Below, in pieces: positions 6,850-16,158 of a stretch of 64,000 nt of DNA (position 1 is its first letter; each line of letters starts with the position of its first letter). The stretch covers positions 1-64,000 of the forward strand of contig DATEOF010000190.1 in assembly GCA_035274465.1 (NCBI GenBank). Reading direction: 5' to 3'. Source of the stretch: JADGRF01 sp035274465 (GTDB taxonomy: Bacteria; Myxococcota_A; Polyangia; Polyangiales; JAFGIB01). The notes under the pieces are model-generated. The model was not told the DNA's origin. It was given only the letters and a program-made list of their open reading frames with translations, and ran no database searches. Position numbers and translations under genes: made by a program.

Positions 6850-9495
6850 TTACGGCGTCGGGTTCCAGCCCGCGTTGTTGCCGTACGCGGCGAAGATCTG
6901 ACTGCGCGTCGCAAACCCGCTCTCGACTTCCTGCGCTGTCAGCGCGTAGCCGTTCGTGCGCTGACTCATGTCTCCGCCCGCTCCGCGGCTGCCGTACTCG
7001 CGCCAGCCGCTGGCTGCAGTGGACGTGGCTGGATTGGACTTGGGTTGCCCGCCGATCTCGTAGGCCCAGCCGAGCGGGTTGATGTGGCTTTGCATCTCGC
7101 AATCGACGACCGCGACGTTGTCCCAGGCCGCAGCGTTTCCCGAGCTGCGCGCGAGGTAGGTGGCCGCGTTCGCGTCCGCAGGTACGTCGGGCCCATGGCT
7201 GAAGGTGCTGCGCAGGAACACGAATCCCTTGTCGGTCTGACTCACGCTGCGTGCTTGAACCACGTAGCCTCGGTCGGCGGCGGCAGAGTCGGCGACCGAG
7301 CGGATCTCGCTCTCCTCGAACAGCGCCGCGTGGTTGGCACCCCAGATGAAGTCGACGTTGCCCGCGATCAGGCACTGGTAGAACCACGCATAGCCCTTGA
7401 GCTGCAGGGTATCCTGTTCGCTGATGAAGTCGGCGTTCTTGGCGATCAGCCGACCTGCGTCGGAGTTGAAGTAGATCGTCTCCGCCTGACTCGACGCCGA
7501 GGTCGACCGACGCATGGTGTTCTTGAGTGTCAGGTTTTCGAGCGTCAACAGGTCCGAGTTCTCGACCAGGAAGACCGCGCGGCCACCGGCCGGGGTGCCT
7601 CCGGGACCCTGGCTCGCGCCCGAGCCGGTGTTGAGCGTCTCGTAGTTGCGATACTGGACCACCGTGCCCGCGCGCGACTCGCCGACGATCGAGACGTTGT
7701 CGTGGCCGCGCAGAAACAGCAGCTCTTCGTAGGTGCCGTTCGCCACACGGATGGTCGCGGCGGCGTCTTTGGCGACGTTCTTCTGCACGAAGTTGAGCGC
7801 GCCCTGCACGGTGCGGAAGTCGGCGACCTCACCGTCGTCGTCGACCGTGAGCGTGGTCTTGCCGGCGTCCGGCTCCGTACGCGTGGTGAAGCTCCAGGCC
7901 GCTTGCTTGCCGATGCCCCGGAAGGGCGCGCCGTCGAGCAGACCCGTGATCACACCGTCCGCGATGGCCACGTAGTACTCGGTGGCAGGCTCGAGCACGG
8001 CGTTGTGAGGGAGGATGGTCACGGCGTTGCCAGCGACGCGGATGCGAGCGTCGGAGTAGACCGAGCGGCGCGGAGCCTGCCCGTCGCTGCCCGCATAACC
8101 GATGAGGTCTCGCTCGTCCGCGAGCCGGATGACGTCCACGCGGGCGTCATCGCTCTTGCGGAAGATGCGTACCGAGCCGCTCGTGCCGAGCGTCGGCGGC
8201 GCGTCGAAGGTCAGCGAGAGCTGCGTGTCGGCGTGGGCGCGCGGCTCGAGCGGAGCAGGCGTGGTCTTGCCCGCGAGCGCGTACACGGCAGTCGGCTGGA
8301 CGAACTCTGGCTCCACACTCACCCGCAGCGTACGCGTCAGCGTGGGCTCGGAGCCGCTGCTGAACGTGATCGTGGCCTCGCCCGCGCTGTTCGGTGCGAT
8401 GCTGGCCGTCGACGACTCGAGGGACACCGAGGCGACGGCCGGATCGCTCGACACGGCGCTGAAGGCGTCGTCGACGTAGCTTCCGTCTTCGTACGACGGT
8501 TTTCGCGCAGTGACGTGCACCAGCTTGGCGTCACTCTTGGCTTCGGTCGACCAGGCCGTCGCGTCGATCGCCAGCTGCACCGGGCGATCTTTGGGGTCGC
8601 CGACTCGAATGTCGTCGATGTCGAAGGACTTGTTGGCCGTGAACAAGCCGATCTTGCCCGAGCTCCACTGGGCGTCGGTCGTGCTCTTGATCAACACGCC
8701 GTCGAGGTACACCGAGAGTGTGCTGCCCTGGAGCTCGAACCGCACCGTGTACCAGGTGGTGTCGAGCACGATCGGCGTCTTCACCTGCACCGGACGCGCG
8801 AGCGTGCCTTTCGCCATCTTGGCGATCTCGACCTGCGTGCTCGAGGTGGAGCTCTGAATGTTCAGACCCGCACCGTACCAGTTGGCGTCGTCTTGGTAGC
8901 GCGCGATGAGGTACAGCTGTTTGTTGCCGGTCGTGCTGTTGGTCAGCGGCTTGATGCGCGCTTCGACGTAGTAGTCGCCGGGCACGTTCGCGAAGGCTGC
9001 GTCGGTCGATGTCGCGAGCACGCCGCCGGTCATCTTGGCCGCATAGTGCAACACGTGCTGATCGCCGTCGCTGGTCAAGCTGAACGCGCCGTCGGGCCCG
9101 TTCGGCGGGCGGAGGTCCCAGCGCGCAGTCGACTGGTCCTCGAACGTCTCGTCGAGCCAGAGCGCGAAGACGTACACCGTGCAGCTGGCGTGAACTGCGC
9201 CGTCTTCGGTCGCTGCCGAGATCTTGGCCTTGCCCGGACCTACCGCGCTGACCGTACCGGATGCGTCGACGCTCGCCACCGCGGGGGCATCGGTGCTCCA
9301 GTGCAGCGCAGCGCTCGCGTTCGCGGGGGTTACGGTTGCAGTCAGTCGCGCGCTCTGCACGCGTGCGGTGTCGAGCCGCAGCGTCTGCGGCAACTCGATG
9401 CCGGTCACGGCGATCGAGCTCTCGGCCATCTCGGCCGTATCCGACGCGCACGCGGCGAGGCAGACCAGCGCGATGAGGGTCGACCTAGAACACAT
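6850..9495 (-). CDS. Secreted pectin methylesterase (CE8) lipoprotein with Ig-like and LamG-like domains
   Basis: 881 residues. A lipoprotein signal ends in LAAC (Cys16). A BIG_2-type Ig-like domain follows (about 25-110), then a concanavalin/LamG-like region (about 120-290), further Ig-like modules and a C-terminal pectinesterase right-handed helix. CE8 signatures are visible around residues 690-720: SEQDTLQL with the catalytic Asp, and NVDFIWGANHA with the second catalytic Asp; TYLARS probably carries the conserved Arg. It de-esterifies methylated homogalacturonan so that polygalacturonase can cut it. It is the last gene of the minus-strand pectin operon; its start overlaps the porin gene by 11 bp, indicating translational coupling. 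Confidence 0.9.
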   Translation of the reverse strand: MCSRSTLIALVCLAACASDTAEMAESSIAVTGIELPQTLRLDTARVQSARLTATVTPANASAALHWSTDAPAVASVDASGTVSAVGPGKAKISAATEDGAVHASCTVYVFALWLDETFEDQSTARWDLRPPNGPDGAFSLTSDGDQHVLHYAAKMTGGVLATSTDAAFANVPGDYYVEARIKPLTNSTTGNKQLYLIARYQDDANWYGAGLNIQSSTSSTQVEIAKMAKGTLARPVQVKTPIVLDTTWYTVRFELQGSTLSVYLDGVLIKSTTDAQWSSGKIGLFTANKSFDIDDIRVGDPKDRPVQLAIDATAWSTEAKSDAKLVHVTARKPSYEDGSYVDDAFSAVSSDPAVASVSLESSTASIAPNSAGEATITFSSGSEPTLTRTLRVSVEPEFVQPTAVYALAGKTTPAPLEPRAHADTQLSLTFDAPPTLGTSGSVRIFRKSDDARVDVIRLADERDLIGYAGSDGQAPRRSVYSDARIRVAGNAVTILPHNAVLEPATEYYVAIADGVITGLLDGAPFRGIGKQAAWSFTTRTEPDAGKTTLTVDDDGEVADFRTVQGALNFVQKNVAKDAAATIRVANGTYEELLFLRGHDNVSIVGESRAGTVVQYRNYETLNTGSGASQGPGGTPAGGRAVFLVENSDLLTLENLTLKNTMRRSTSASSQAETIYFNSDAGRLIAKNADFISEQDTLQLKGYAWFYQCLIAGNVDFIWGANHAALFEESEIRSVADSAAADRGYVVQARSVSQTDKGFVFLRSTFSHGPDVPADANAATYLARSSGNAAAWDNVAVVDCEMQSHINPLGWAYEIGGQPKSNPATSTAASGWREYGSRGAGGDMSQRTNGYALTAQEVESGFATRSQIFAAYGNNAGWNPTP

Positions 9496-11056
9496 AGAGC
9501 CCCTGTGCCATGACCCGCACGTTGTGCGGCGAATCGCCGTCGAGGTAGTCGACCGTGGTGTACTGGCCGGAGAGTCCGACGCGGACTGCCGGCGTCGCGT
9601 CCCACATCAGATTGAGGTCCGCGTATTCCGAACGCTGGGCGACGTGCGTGAGCAACTCGATCTCGGCCCCGCCCTTCGGGTAGAGCTCCTTCATGTTGTC
9701 CGAGTAGCCCAGCGTGTAGTTCGCCGAGAGGATCCAGCGCCCGCTGGGCGGAAGGTAGTACTGCAGTCCGGCCCGCATCGCCCACCAGTCGATGGTGTGG
9801 ACGACGCCCTTGGAGTCGAACGTCACGAGCCCGTCATCGATGTTGGCTTCGTACTCCGGCGGCGGGTTGGCTTGTGCGGGGTTGGGCAAGGTCGGGAACG
9901 TCGCGCCTCCATGGGTCGTGATCAGGTCGGCGATGCCGGTCCCTGTGACGAACGAGCCCGTGAGCGTCAGGCGATTGCCGCGATCGTCGTCGTTCGCCGC
10001 GGGAATGATCGGGATCAGCGCGTCGATCGACACGCCCCACCCGGTTGCGTCGTTCGAGCGCTGCGTGGGCGGCGGAGTGAACGCGTCGACCTTGAACTGA
10101 CGCAACGTGGCCGAGACCGCGATCGAGAGCGGCTGCGCTCGCGTGCCGGTGTTGCCCGGCGTGGTGATGCCCTTCCAGCCGTGCACGTTGAAGCGAAGGC
10201 CAGCCTGCGCGTCGGGCACGCCCGAGTCGCGCTGCGCGGGTCGTACGGCGGCCGCCGCGACGTCGATGCTCAAGTCCCCACCGAGCGCAAAGTCGTGCGA
10301 GAGCCGCAGCTGCGCGGCGCGCGAAAACAGCTGGTTCGGCAGGCCGAGGAACTCGAGCGTGCACGGCGAATAGGTGTTTTGAAAACCGAACACCGTGTAG
10401 GTCTGCCCGGCGAGCACGTCGACGTACGGGTTCTGCAGCTGCAGGTACGCCTGTCGCAGGCGAAACACCGGGCTGTCGAAGAAGTTCTTCTCGGAGCTGC
10501 CTCCGGAGTCCGGGGTGTGCGCGGGCGTGCCGAAGAAGTCGGCCTCGATCAGCGCCGATGCGCGCACGCCTGCCAGCTCGGGCGCGGTCAACGCGAAGCC
10601 GAGGCGCGTGTTGCGCACCGAGAACTGGCTGCGACCGACCGTCCCGTCGTAGGTATCCGAGCGCGCGACGAGGCTCGAGCCGATGGCGTCGTCGTAGCTG
10701 CGCGTGGTGTCGAAGATGATGTCAGCTTCGACGAAGCCGTAGAACGTGAAGGACCAGCGCTGCTCGCCCTCGCCGACCTCGAGCCGCAGCGGGGAGCGCG
10801 CGAACCACGAGCGCGGGGTTTCTGCCGGTGGTGCGGGTGGAGGTGCAGCTGGTGGCGGCAGGACCGGGGGCGCTACGACGGGAGGTGGAGGCTGCACTTG
10901 CTCGGCGGGAGCGTCGCTTTCGGGCGCGGGCTCGGCCGCAGGCGGGGGTTCGGCGGCCGGTTGCGCCGCGGCTGGCTCTTGCGCTCGGCCGCTCCCTGCG
11001 AGCATGAGCACGAGGGCACCGATGGCGATGAATGGCTTGTCGGTCGCGACGAACAT
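9485..11056 (-). CDS. Outer-membrane porin-like protein, probably for pectin fragments
   Basis: 523 residues with a signal peptide (MLAGSGRAQ, cleavage near residue 25). A Pro/Ala-rich periplasmic linker (about 26-80) leads into a beta-rich barrel region with alternating aromatic strands (RWSFTFYGFVEADIIFDT, LRQAYLQLQNPYVDVLAGQT) and a C-terminal aromatic signature ending in VMAQGLYVF, typical of outer-membrane barrels. It resembles DcaP-like trimeric porins. Because it lies inside the pectin operon and overlaps the pectin methylesterase gene by 11 bp, import of galacturonate or oligogalacturonides is inferred. Solute specificity cannot be read from sequence. Confidence 0.75.
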   Translation of the reverse strand: MFVATDKPFIAIGALVLMLAGSGRAQEPAAAQPAAEPPPAAEPAPESDAPAEQVQPPPPVVAPPVLPPPAAPPPAPPAETPRSWFARSPLRLEVGEGEQRWSFTFYGFVEADIIFDTTRSYDDAIGSSLVARSDTYDGTVGRSQFSVRNTRLGFALTAPELAGVRASALIEADFFGTPAHTPDSGGSSEKNFFDSPVFRLRQAYLQLQNPYVDVLAGQTYTVFGFQNTYSPCTLEFLGLPNQLFSRAAQLRLSHDFALGGDLSIDVAAAAVRPAQRDSGVPDAQAGLRFNVHGWKGITTPGNTGTRAQPLSIAVSATLRQFKVDAFTPPPTQRSNDATGWGVSIDALIPIIPAANDDDRGNRLTLTGSFVTGTGIADLITTHGGATFPTLPNPAQANPPPEYEANIDDGLVTFDSKGVVHTIDWWAMRAGLQYYLPPSGRWILSANYTLGYSDNMKELYPKGGAEIELLTHVAQRSEYADLNLMWDATPAVRVGLSGQYTTVDYLDGDSPHNVRVMAQGLYVF

Positions 11057-11075
11057 CCAGCAATCCTCCGAACCT

Positions 11076-11894
11076 CTATTGAAAGTCGCAGCAGTAGAGC
11101 GTGGCCGGATAGCCTTCCGCGCTCAGGCCCGCGCTGCCGGACTCGGGGCAGCGCATGGGCAAGTAGCTGTCTTCCGGCCTGTCCGGTCCGTAGCAAGCGA
11201 AGCCGAAGCGCCCGGACTTGCAGTCGGGGACCTCGGTGTGCGAGACGCACGAGCCTCGCTCCGGCAACGGTGCAGGCGGGTAGCAGCAATAGTTCTTGTA
11301 GTCAGGGTTGGGCGCGGGCTCCGGCATGGAGCACAGCAAGCGATAGAAATCCGTGCGGCTCTTGTTCGCTCCCAGCTGCTCGCCTCGCGGCAAGCTGTCA
11401 CCGCGGCAACTGAAGCCCATCAGGCGCGTCGAACACTTCACGCTGTCCGTCTGCAGGCAGCCCGGGGCCTGCTCCGTGGCGGTGCAGCAGTAGTCGATTA
11501 GCTCGCCGCGCCGCACACCGTTGCCGCAGCTGAGGGCGGCGTGGAGCGCGTCCGGTCGGTTCGCGCCGCGACACTCGAAGCCGTAGTAGCCCTCGTCGCA
11601 GATCGCGACTGGATCGTACGCACAGGCGGTGTTGCGCTCAGTGCAGCAATAGCCCTGCTGACCGTCCGCGTTGCGCGCGCCGCTGTCGGCGCAGACGATC
11701 CCCTGAGGCACGCCCTCGACGTAGCGAGGCGCGTCGTCGGGACGCGCGCTGCCCGTGCAGAGGAAACCGGTGTAGGCGTCGCCGCACTGCAGCCCGCCCT
11801 CGGTGTCCGCTTTGCACTGACCGTCCGCTGCAGGCGCGGCGTTCGAGCAGCTCCACAGCACGTACGACGACAAGATCAGCGCGGCTCTACGCAT
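11076..11894 (-). CDS. Cys-rich lipoprotein with four GF-x-C repeats (pectin operon)
   Basis: 272 residues. A signal peptide ends in LWSC (Cys16). The mature part consists of four repeats of about 60 residues, each with the plan C-x(6-8)-C-x(4-6)-GF-x-C-x-G, a Pro a few residues later, and a closing YCC. The four cores read TGFLCTGSARP, YGFECRGANRP, MGFSCRGDSLP and FGFACYGPDRP. This regular Cys spacing implies disulfide-bonded modules on the cell surface. No known domain was recognised. Its position 4 bp after the polygalacturonase gene and 19 bp before the porin gene suggests a role in binding or presenting pectin. Confidence 0.75.
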   Translation of the reverse strand: MRRAALILSSYVLWSCSNAAPAADGQCKADTEGGLQCGDAYTGFLCTGSARPDDAPRYVEGVPQGIVCADSGARNADGQQGYCCTERNTACAYDPVAICDEGYYGFECRGANRPDALHAALSCGNGVRRGELIDYCCTATEQAPGCLQTDSVKCSTRLMGFSCRGDSLPRGEQLGANKSRTDFYRLLCSMPEPAPNPDYKNYCCYPPAPLPERGSCVSHTEVPDCKSGRFGFACYGPDRPEDSYLPMRCPESGSAGLSAEGYPATLYCCDFQ

Positions 11895-11898
11895 ACAG

Positions 11899-13509
11899 TC
11901 AACGCAGCCAATGCGGCGGCTCCTCGGGAGACGGCAGCTTCGTGAAGGTGCACGCGCGCGGCGCGCCGCCGCCCTGGATCTCGTCGCGCACCGTCACGTT
12001 GTGTCCAGCCGGCATGAAGTTCACCGGACCTGGGCCCAGTACGACGTCCGCGTACTCGGCGGCCACCGCTTGCGGGCCGATGTTGTCCACGACCACGTTG
12101 TCGAGCGTGATCGGTCCTGCAGGCAGCGTCTCGTTCCAACCTTCGAGCGTGACCACGGGCTGCCGCGTGCCCATGCACGTCACGTGGCGCACGTTTTGAA
12201 ACTGCAGGCGCCTGAACTCCGGCAGGAACTTGCCGGCGAACAACGGGTTGTACGCCGTGCTGACCAGGATCGCGTTCGCCACGTCGCGCATGCACACGTC
12301 GCGAAACGTGATGTCGTCGACCAGGCCTCCACGGCTGGCGTCGGACTTGATTCGCAAGCCGTTGGAGTCCGCAGGACTCGAGCCTTCGCCGACCGGACGC
12401 GAGTCGGCGTCGATCGTGAGGTCGTAGATCATCACGTGCTCCACACCGCGATGCTTCATGCCATCGGGCGACGTGTACTCGCCGTAAGTCTCACTGCCGA
12501 TCGACATGCCGTGACCGGTCCCGAAGCGATTGTGCGCGATGATCAGATCCGAGACCCAGTGGCCGCCCTTGATCGCGATCTGATCGTCACCGGTGCTGAT
12601 CGTGTTGCAGGCCATCACCCCGCAGTAGGCGTTGTCCGTGGTGCCGGGATCGATGCCGTCCGTGTTGCGCGCCAGGTGCGGGGTCATGACCAGACCCTGA
12701 CTGTTCAGCCAGCGCGAAGGCGTGAGCACCGTGACGCCCCAGACGATGAAGCCTTCACCCGGAGTCGTGCACGTGCCGTCGGCCGGCACCGACGTCAGCT
12801 TGACGTGGAACTTGGGCGCATTGTGCAGGTGGATGCGGTACAGCACGAAGCCCGTGGTCTTCGAGGCCAGGTTGATCATCGTCGGGTTGCCGATGCTGCC
12901 GTTGATCTCCCGCAGCGCGTTCGACAGTTGCCACCACGAGTAGTCGTGACCGACCAGTGGCTCTCCCGCCTGGCCGTCGATCGCGCCGTCGCCGACGATC
13001 GCCGGGCTCGCGCCGCTGACCGTGATGAAGTCCTTGCAGGCGCCCGAGTCGTTGATGCCGGGCACGCCACAGCTCCCGGTGGCCTGGTAGAGTTCGGCGT
13101 TGCGCGAGGCGTACAGCGTGGTGTCCCGGTCGATCCAGAGCGTGGTGCTGTCGAGCGCCAGGTGCGCCGCGACGAAGGCGTTGTTGGACCCTTCGCTCAC
13201 CAGCTTCACGACCTTGCCCTTGCAGGCGTTGAACGCGGCCTGGATGCGCTCGGTGTCGAGGTCGTCCTCGTCGGGCGCGGACTTGGTCGCCGTCAGCGTC
13301 TGACACACCTCGGTCGGCAGCGTGGGCTCGGGCGGGAGGTTGGGATCGCCCGCACCGCACGAGCTGGATCCCGCGCCGCCGGTGGCCTCCGGCGCCGTCT
13401 CGCACAGGTACTCGATGGCGGCGATCTCCTCGCCCGCCACGCAGCCGCTCGCGCCGAGGAACAACACGGCGCGAGCAGCCATGCGCAGCAGCCAGGAGCG
13501 GCAGGACAT
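11899..13509 (-). CDS. Secreted polygalacturonase, glycoside hydrolase family 28
   Basis: 536 residues from the ATG at 13509, five bases after the stop of the preceding gene. The signal sequence ends at SGC (Cys23, possible lipoprotein). A linker (about 30-75) is followed by the right-handed beta-helix. All four GH28 hallmarks are present: NTDGID (282-287), GDD (307-309), GHG (332-334) and RIK (386-388), which carry the three catalytic Asp, the His and the substrate-binding Arg/Lys. It cleaves alpha-1,4-galacturonosyl bonds in de-esterified pectin; whether it is endo or exo is not decided. It sits in the middle of the pectin operon. Confidence 0.93.
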   Translation of the reverse strand: MSCRSWLLRMAARAVLFLGASGCVAGEEIAAIEYLCETAPEATGGAGSSSCGAGDPNLPPEPTLPTEVCQTLTATKSAPDEDDLDTERIQAAFNACKGKVVKLVSEGSNNAFVAAHLALDSTTLWIDRDTTLYASRNAELYQATGSCGVPGINDSGACKDFITVSGASPAIVGDGAIDGQAGEPLVGHDYSWWQLSNALREINGSIGNPTMINLASKTTGFVLYRIHLHNAPKFHVKLTSVPADGTCTTPGEGFIVWGVTVLTPSRWLNSQGLVMTPHLARNTDGIDPGTTDNAYCGVMACNTISTGDDQIAIKGGHWVSDLIIAHNRFGTGHGMSIGSETYGEYTSPDGMKHRGVEHVMIYDLTIDADSRPVGEGSSPADSNGLRIKSDASRGGLVDDITFRDVCMRDVANAILVSTAYNPLFAGKFLPEFRRLQFQNVRHVTCMGTRQPVVTLEGWNETLPAGPITLDNVVVDNIGPQAVAAEYADVVLGPGPVNFMPAGHNVTVRDEIQGGGAPRACTFTKLPSPEEPPHWLR

Positions 13510-13514
13510 CTCGA

Positions 13515-14381
13515 TCAGCACCCGCGGCCGGTCGGGCACGGCCACGCCGTCGTGCTCGCGCAGCTCCACTTGCGCATGCCCGAAGCACCGGCCATCGGAC
13601 ACACGCAGTAGCCCGTCTTCGCGGCTCCGCTCGAGTCGAGGTACATCATGTTGACGGCGCACAGCGTGCATGCCGCGACCTCGCACGCCATCCCGGCTTG
13701 CGGCGTCATGGTCGGGCAGCTGGCGTCCTGCATCATGGGGATCTTGAAGCACGAGTAGTCGGCGTCCGGGAAGCTGCAGCCGGTCATCTCCGCGTACGCG
13801 CCGTTCGTGCACGTCTCCGACTTGAAGCCGATGCTCTGCGGCCCGCAGGTCTTGTAACAGAGCTGGGGATCGCTATCCGTGCACGCGCCGCCTTTGTTCG
13901 GCGCCCCGCCTGCAGCCGTCGGCGGCACGGCGTCACAGAGCGGCGAGAACATGCCGCTCGAGCTACTCGAGGAGCCGCCGCTGCCACCGCCACCACCACC
14001 GCCACTGCTGCTCGTCATGCTGCCGCCCGTCCCGGACGTGCTCGCTCCGCTGCCCGCGCCACCGGATCCGCCGCCGCTCGAGCTCGTGCTCTTTCCGCCG
14101 CTTCCGCCGCCGCTCGAGGACATCATGCTGCCGCCAGTCCCGGATCCAGACGAGGTCGACTTGCCGGCCGCTCCCGACGAGCTGTCCGAGCTCATCGATT
14201 TGCTACCGGCCGGTGAGCCCATGTCCGGCTTGCCCGAATTGGTGGCGCTCATGCCGGTGCCGCTGCCCGCTGCAGCCGTATTGCCGCTGGACACGGATGG
14301 CTCGTTTGAGCCCCCGCAGCCCAGCGCGGCGACCAAGAACGCCGCGACACACTGCGCTCGTGCAAGTCGATCTACACCCAT
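13515..14381 (-). CDS. Ser/Gly-rich lipoprotein with Cys-rich C-terminal domain (pectin operon)
   Basis: 288 residues from the ATG at 14381, with GAGGAG seven bases upstream. The lipoprotein signal ends in LGC (near Cys22). Residues about 25-145 are a low-complexity Ser/Gly linker with blocks such as TSSSGGGSGG. The C-terminal 145 residues contain about 14 Cys, so they form a compact disulfide-bonded domain of unknown family. The linker would hold the domain away from the outer membrane. It lies between kdgA and the polygalacturonase gene with gaps of 2 and 5 bp, so a role in surface pectin handling is inferred from context only. Confidence 0.7.
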   Translation of the reverse strand: MGVDRLARAQCVAAFLVAALGCGGSNEPSVSSGNTAAAGSGTGMSATNSGKPDMGSPAGSKSMSSDSSSGAAGKSTSSGSGTGGSMMSSSGGGSGGKSTSSSGGGSGGAGSGASTSGTGGSMTSSSGGGGGGGSGGSSSSSSGMFSPLCDAVPPTAAGGAPNKGGACTDSDPQLCYKTCGPQSIGFKSETCTNGAYAEMTGCSFPDADYSCFKIPMMQDASCPTMTPQAGMACEVAACTLCAVNMMYLDSSGAAKTGYCVCPMAGASGMRKWSCASTTAWPCPTGRGC

Positions 14382-14383
14382 GA

Positions 14384-15109
14384 TCACGCTCCTCGCGAAG
14401 GGGTTCGGACAGCTACCTCGGGCTCGCGCCCCGGGTTTGTGGTGATGTCGGGAGCTGGGGTTTTCGATCGCTCCCCACGGACGGTTGTCACGAACGCAAG
14501 TGCGCGCTCGCGCAGGCGCGCGTATTCACCGGCTGCCAACTCCGCGTCGTCGACGAGCTCGCCGCCCACGCCCAGGGCGACTGCGCCCGCCGCGATGTAC
14601 TCGGCCGCGGTGGACAGGTTCACGCCTCCGGTGGGCATCGCTTGCAGCTTCGGGAACGGCCCGCGCAGCGCGCGCAGATATTTCGGGCCACCCAGCGCGG
14701 AGCAGGGAAAGATCTTCACCCAGTCGGCGCCTGCCCGGATCGCAGCCATGATCTCGGTCGGCGTCAGTACGCCCGGCATCGCGGGCACGTCCTGCGCGTG
14801 CGCCACCTGGATGATCTGCGGGTCGAAGCCGGGGCTCACGATGAACTGCGCGCCCGCCTGGATGGCGGCCCGCGCCTCGTCGCCGGAGGTGACCGTGCCC
14901 GCGCCGACCAGCACGCTGCCAGCGAAGCGCGCGCTGAGCTCGCGGATGACGCCGATGGCGTCCGGAACGGTGAGCGTGATCTCGACGACCGAAATGCCGC
15001 CTGCCGCCAGTGCGGTGGCCGCGTGCAGCGCGAGGCGCGCGCTGCTGAGCCGCACCACGGGGACGACTCCGATGTCCCGAATGCGCCCGCAGATCTCCGA
15101 ACGCGTCAT
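14384..15109 (-). CDS. kdgA: 2-dehydro-3-deoxy-phosphogluconate (KDPG) aldolase
   Basis: 241 residues. The class I aldolase core is complete: general base Glu43 in VVEITLTVPD, GAGTVTS near residue 69, Schiff-base Lys132 in DWVKIFPCSALGG, and phosphate-binding MPTGGVNL near 158. It splits KDPG into pyruvate and glyceraldehyde-3-phosphate, the last step of galacturonate breakdown. The C-terminus carries about 25 extra residues rich in Pro, Arg and Glu. The ATG at 15109 overlaps the stop of kdgK (ATGA, 15106-15109), which points to translational coupling. Confidence 0.93.
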   Translation of the reverse strand: MTRSEICGRIRDIGVVPVVRLSSARLALHAATALAAGGISVVEITLTVPDAIGVIRELSARFAGSVLVGAGTVTSGDEARAAIQAGAQFIVSPGFDPQIIQVAHAQDVPAMPGVLTPTEIMAAIRAGADWVKIFPCSALGGPKYLRALRGPFPKLQAMPTGGVNLSTAAEYIAAGAVALGVGGELVDDAELAAGEYARLRERALAFVTTVRGERSKTPAPDITTNPGREPEVAVRTPSRGA

Positions 15110-16158
15110 CTGCCCACCCCCAGGCCGATGCCGCGCATGGCGCGCAGGACCTCGTCGAGCGATGCCATGCTGGTGTCTCCGGGGGTCGACATGGCCAGCG
15201 CGCCGTGTGCGAGGCCGCACTCGAGCGCCCAGGCCGGACCTTTGGCGTTCAACACGCCGTACAGAAACCCGGACGCGAACGAGTCGCCGCCTCCGACGCG
15301 ATCCAGGATCTCGACGTCGCGCGCCGCGGCTTCGTAGAACTCGCCGTCGGCGTACGCGAGGGCGCACCAACCGCGGCCGTGGCCAGCACCCGAGCTGCGC
15401 AGCACGATCGTTCCGAGACGCGGATAGGCCTCGTGCACTGCGCGCAGCATGCTGCGCCGATCGCCGCCTTCCACCGCGAAGCCCAGCGCGGCGGAGAAGT
15501 CGCCTTCGTTGCCGAACAGCACGTCCACGTGCGAGAGCAGCGCGCGATTCACGTCCTGCGCTCGCGCTCCCGCGTTGCGCCAGAGTGACTCGCGGTAGTT
15601 GAGATCGTACGACACGCGCGTGTCGTGCCGCTGGGCCGACTGCATGGCTTCGCGCGCGACCGCGGCTGTGGTCTGCGACAGCGCGGCGAACACGCCACCC
15701 GTGTGGAACCAGCGCACGCCGCGGCCGAAGATCTCATCCCAGTCGATGCTGCCGGGTTCGAGCTGGGCGGTCGCCGTGTGCCCGCGATCGGAGCAGCCGA
15801 GGGCTGCACGCGCACCGAAGCCGCGCTCGACGAAGTTCAGCCCGTTGCGCACCTGACGCCCGGCGCCATCACACGCAACCCAGCGCAAGTACGAGAGATC
15901 GACGCCGCCCTGCAACATCAGATCTTCCACCAACCGACCGATGGCGTTGTCGACCAGGGCCGTGACGATCGCCGTGCGCAGCCCGAAGCAGCGCCGCAAG
16001 CCGCGGGCGACGTTGTACTCACCGCCGCCCTCGAACACACGAAACGAGCGCGCGGTGTGGATGCGAAGCTCGCCCGGGTCGAAGCGCAACATCACTTCGC
16101 CCAGGCTCAGTGCGTCGAAGCGGCAGGCCGACGCTGCTTTCAGCGAGAGGGCGGTCAT
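15106..16158 (-). CDS. kdgK: 2-keto-3-deoxygluconate kinase (PfkB family)
   Basis: 350 residues. N-terminal LGEVMLRFDPGELRI and GGGEYNVARGLRR match the KDG-kinase branch of PfkB sugar kinases. The C-terminal signature DRVGGGDSFASGFLYG holds the catalytic Asp; the GGGD form, in place of the common GAGD, is usual in this subgroup. It phosphorylates 2-keto-3-deoxygluconate to KDPG, the substrate of the next enzyme encoded in the operon. The start overlaps the uxaC stop (ATGA, 16155-16158) and the end overlaps the kdgA start by 4 bp. Confidence 0.92.
   Translation of the reverse strand: MTALSLKAASACRFDALSLGEVMLRFDPGELRIHTARSFRVFEGGGEYNVARGLRRCFGLRTAIVTALVDNAIGRLVEDLMLQGGVDLSYLRWVACDGAGRQVRNGLNFVERGFGARAALGCSDRGHTATAQLEPGSIDWDEIFGRGVRWFHTGGVFAALSQTTAAVAREAMQSAQRHDTRVSYDLNYRESLWRNAGARAQDVNRALLSHVDVLFGNEGDFSAALGFAVEGGDRRSMLRAVHEAYPRLGTIVLRSSGAGHGRGWCALAYADGEFYEAAARDVEILDRVGGGDSFASGFLYGVLNAKGPAWALECGLAHGALAMSTPGDTSMASLDEVLRAMRGIGLGVGR

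Noticed and set aside
13879..14445. Pro/Leu-rich plus-strand frame
   Set aside because: It is the antisense of the Ser/Gly linker of the minus-strand lipoprotein.
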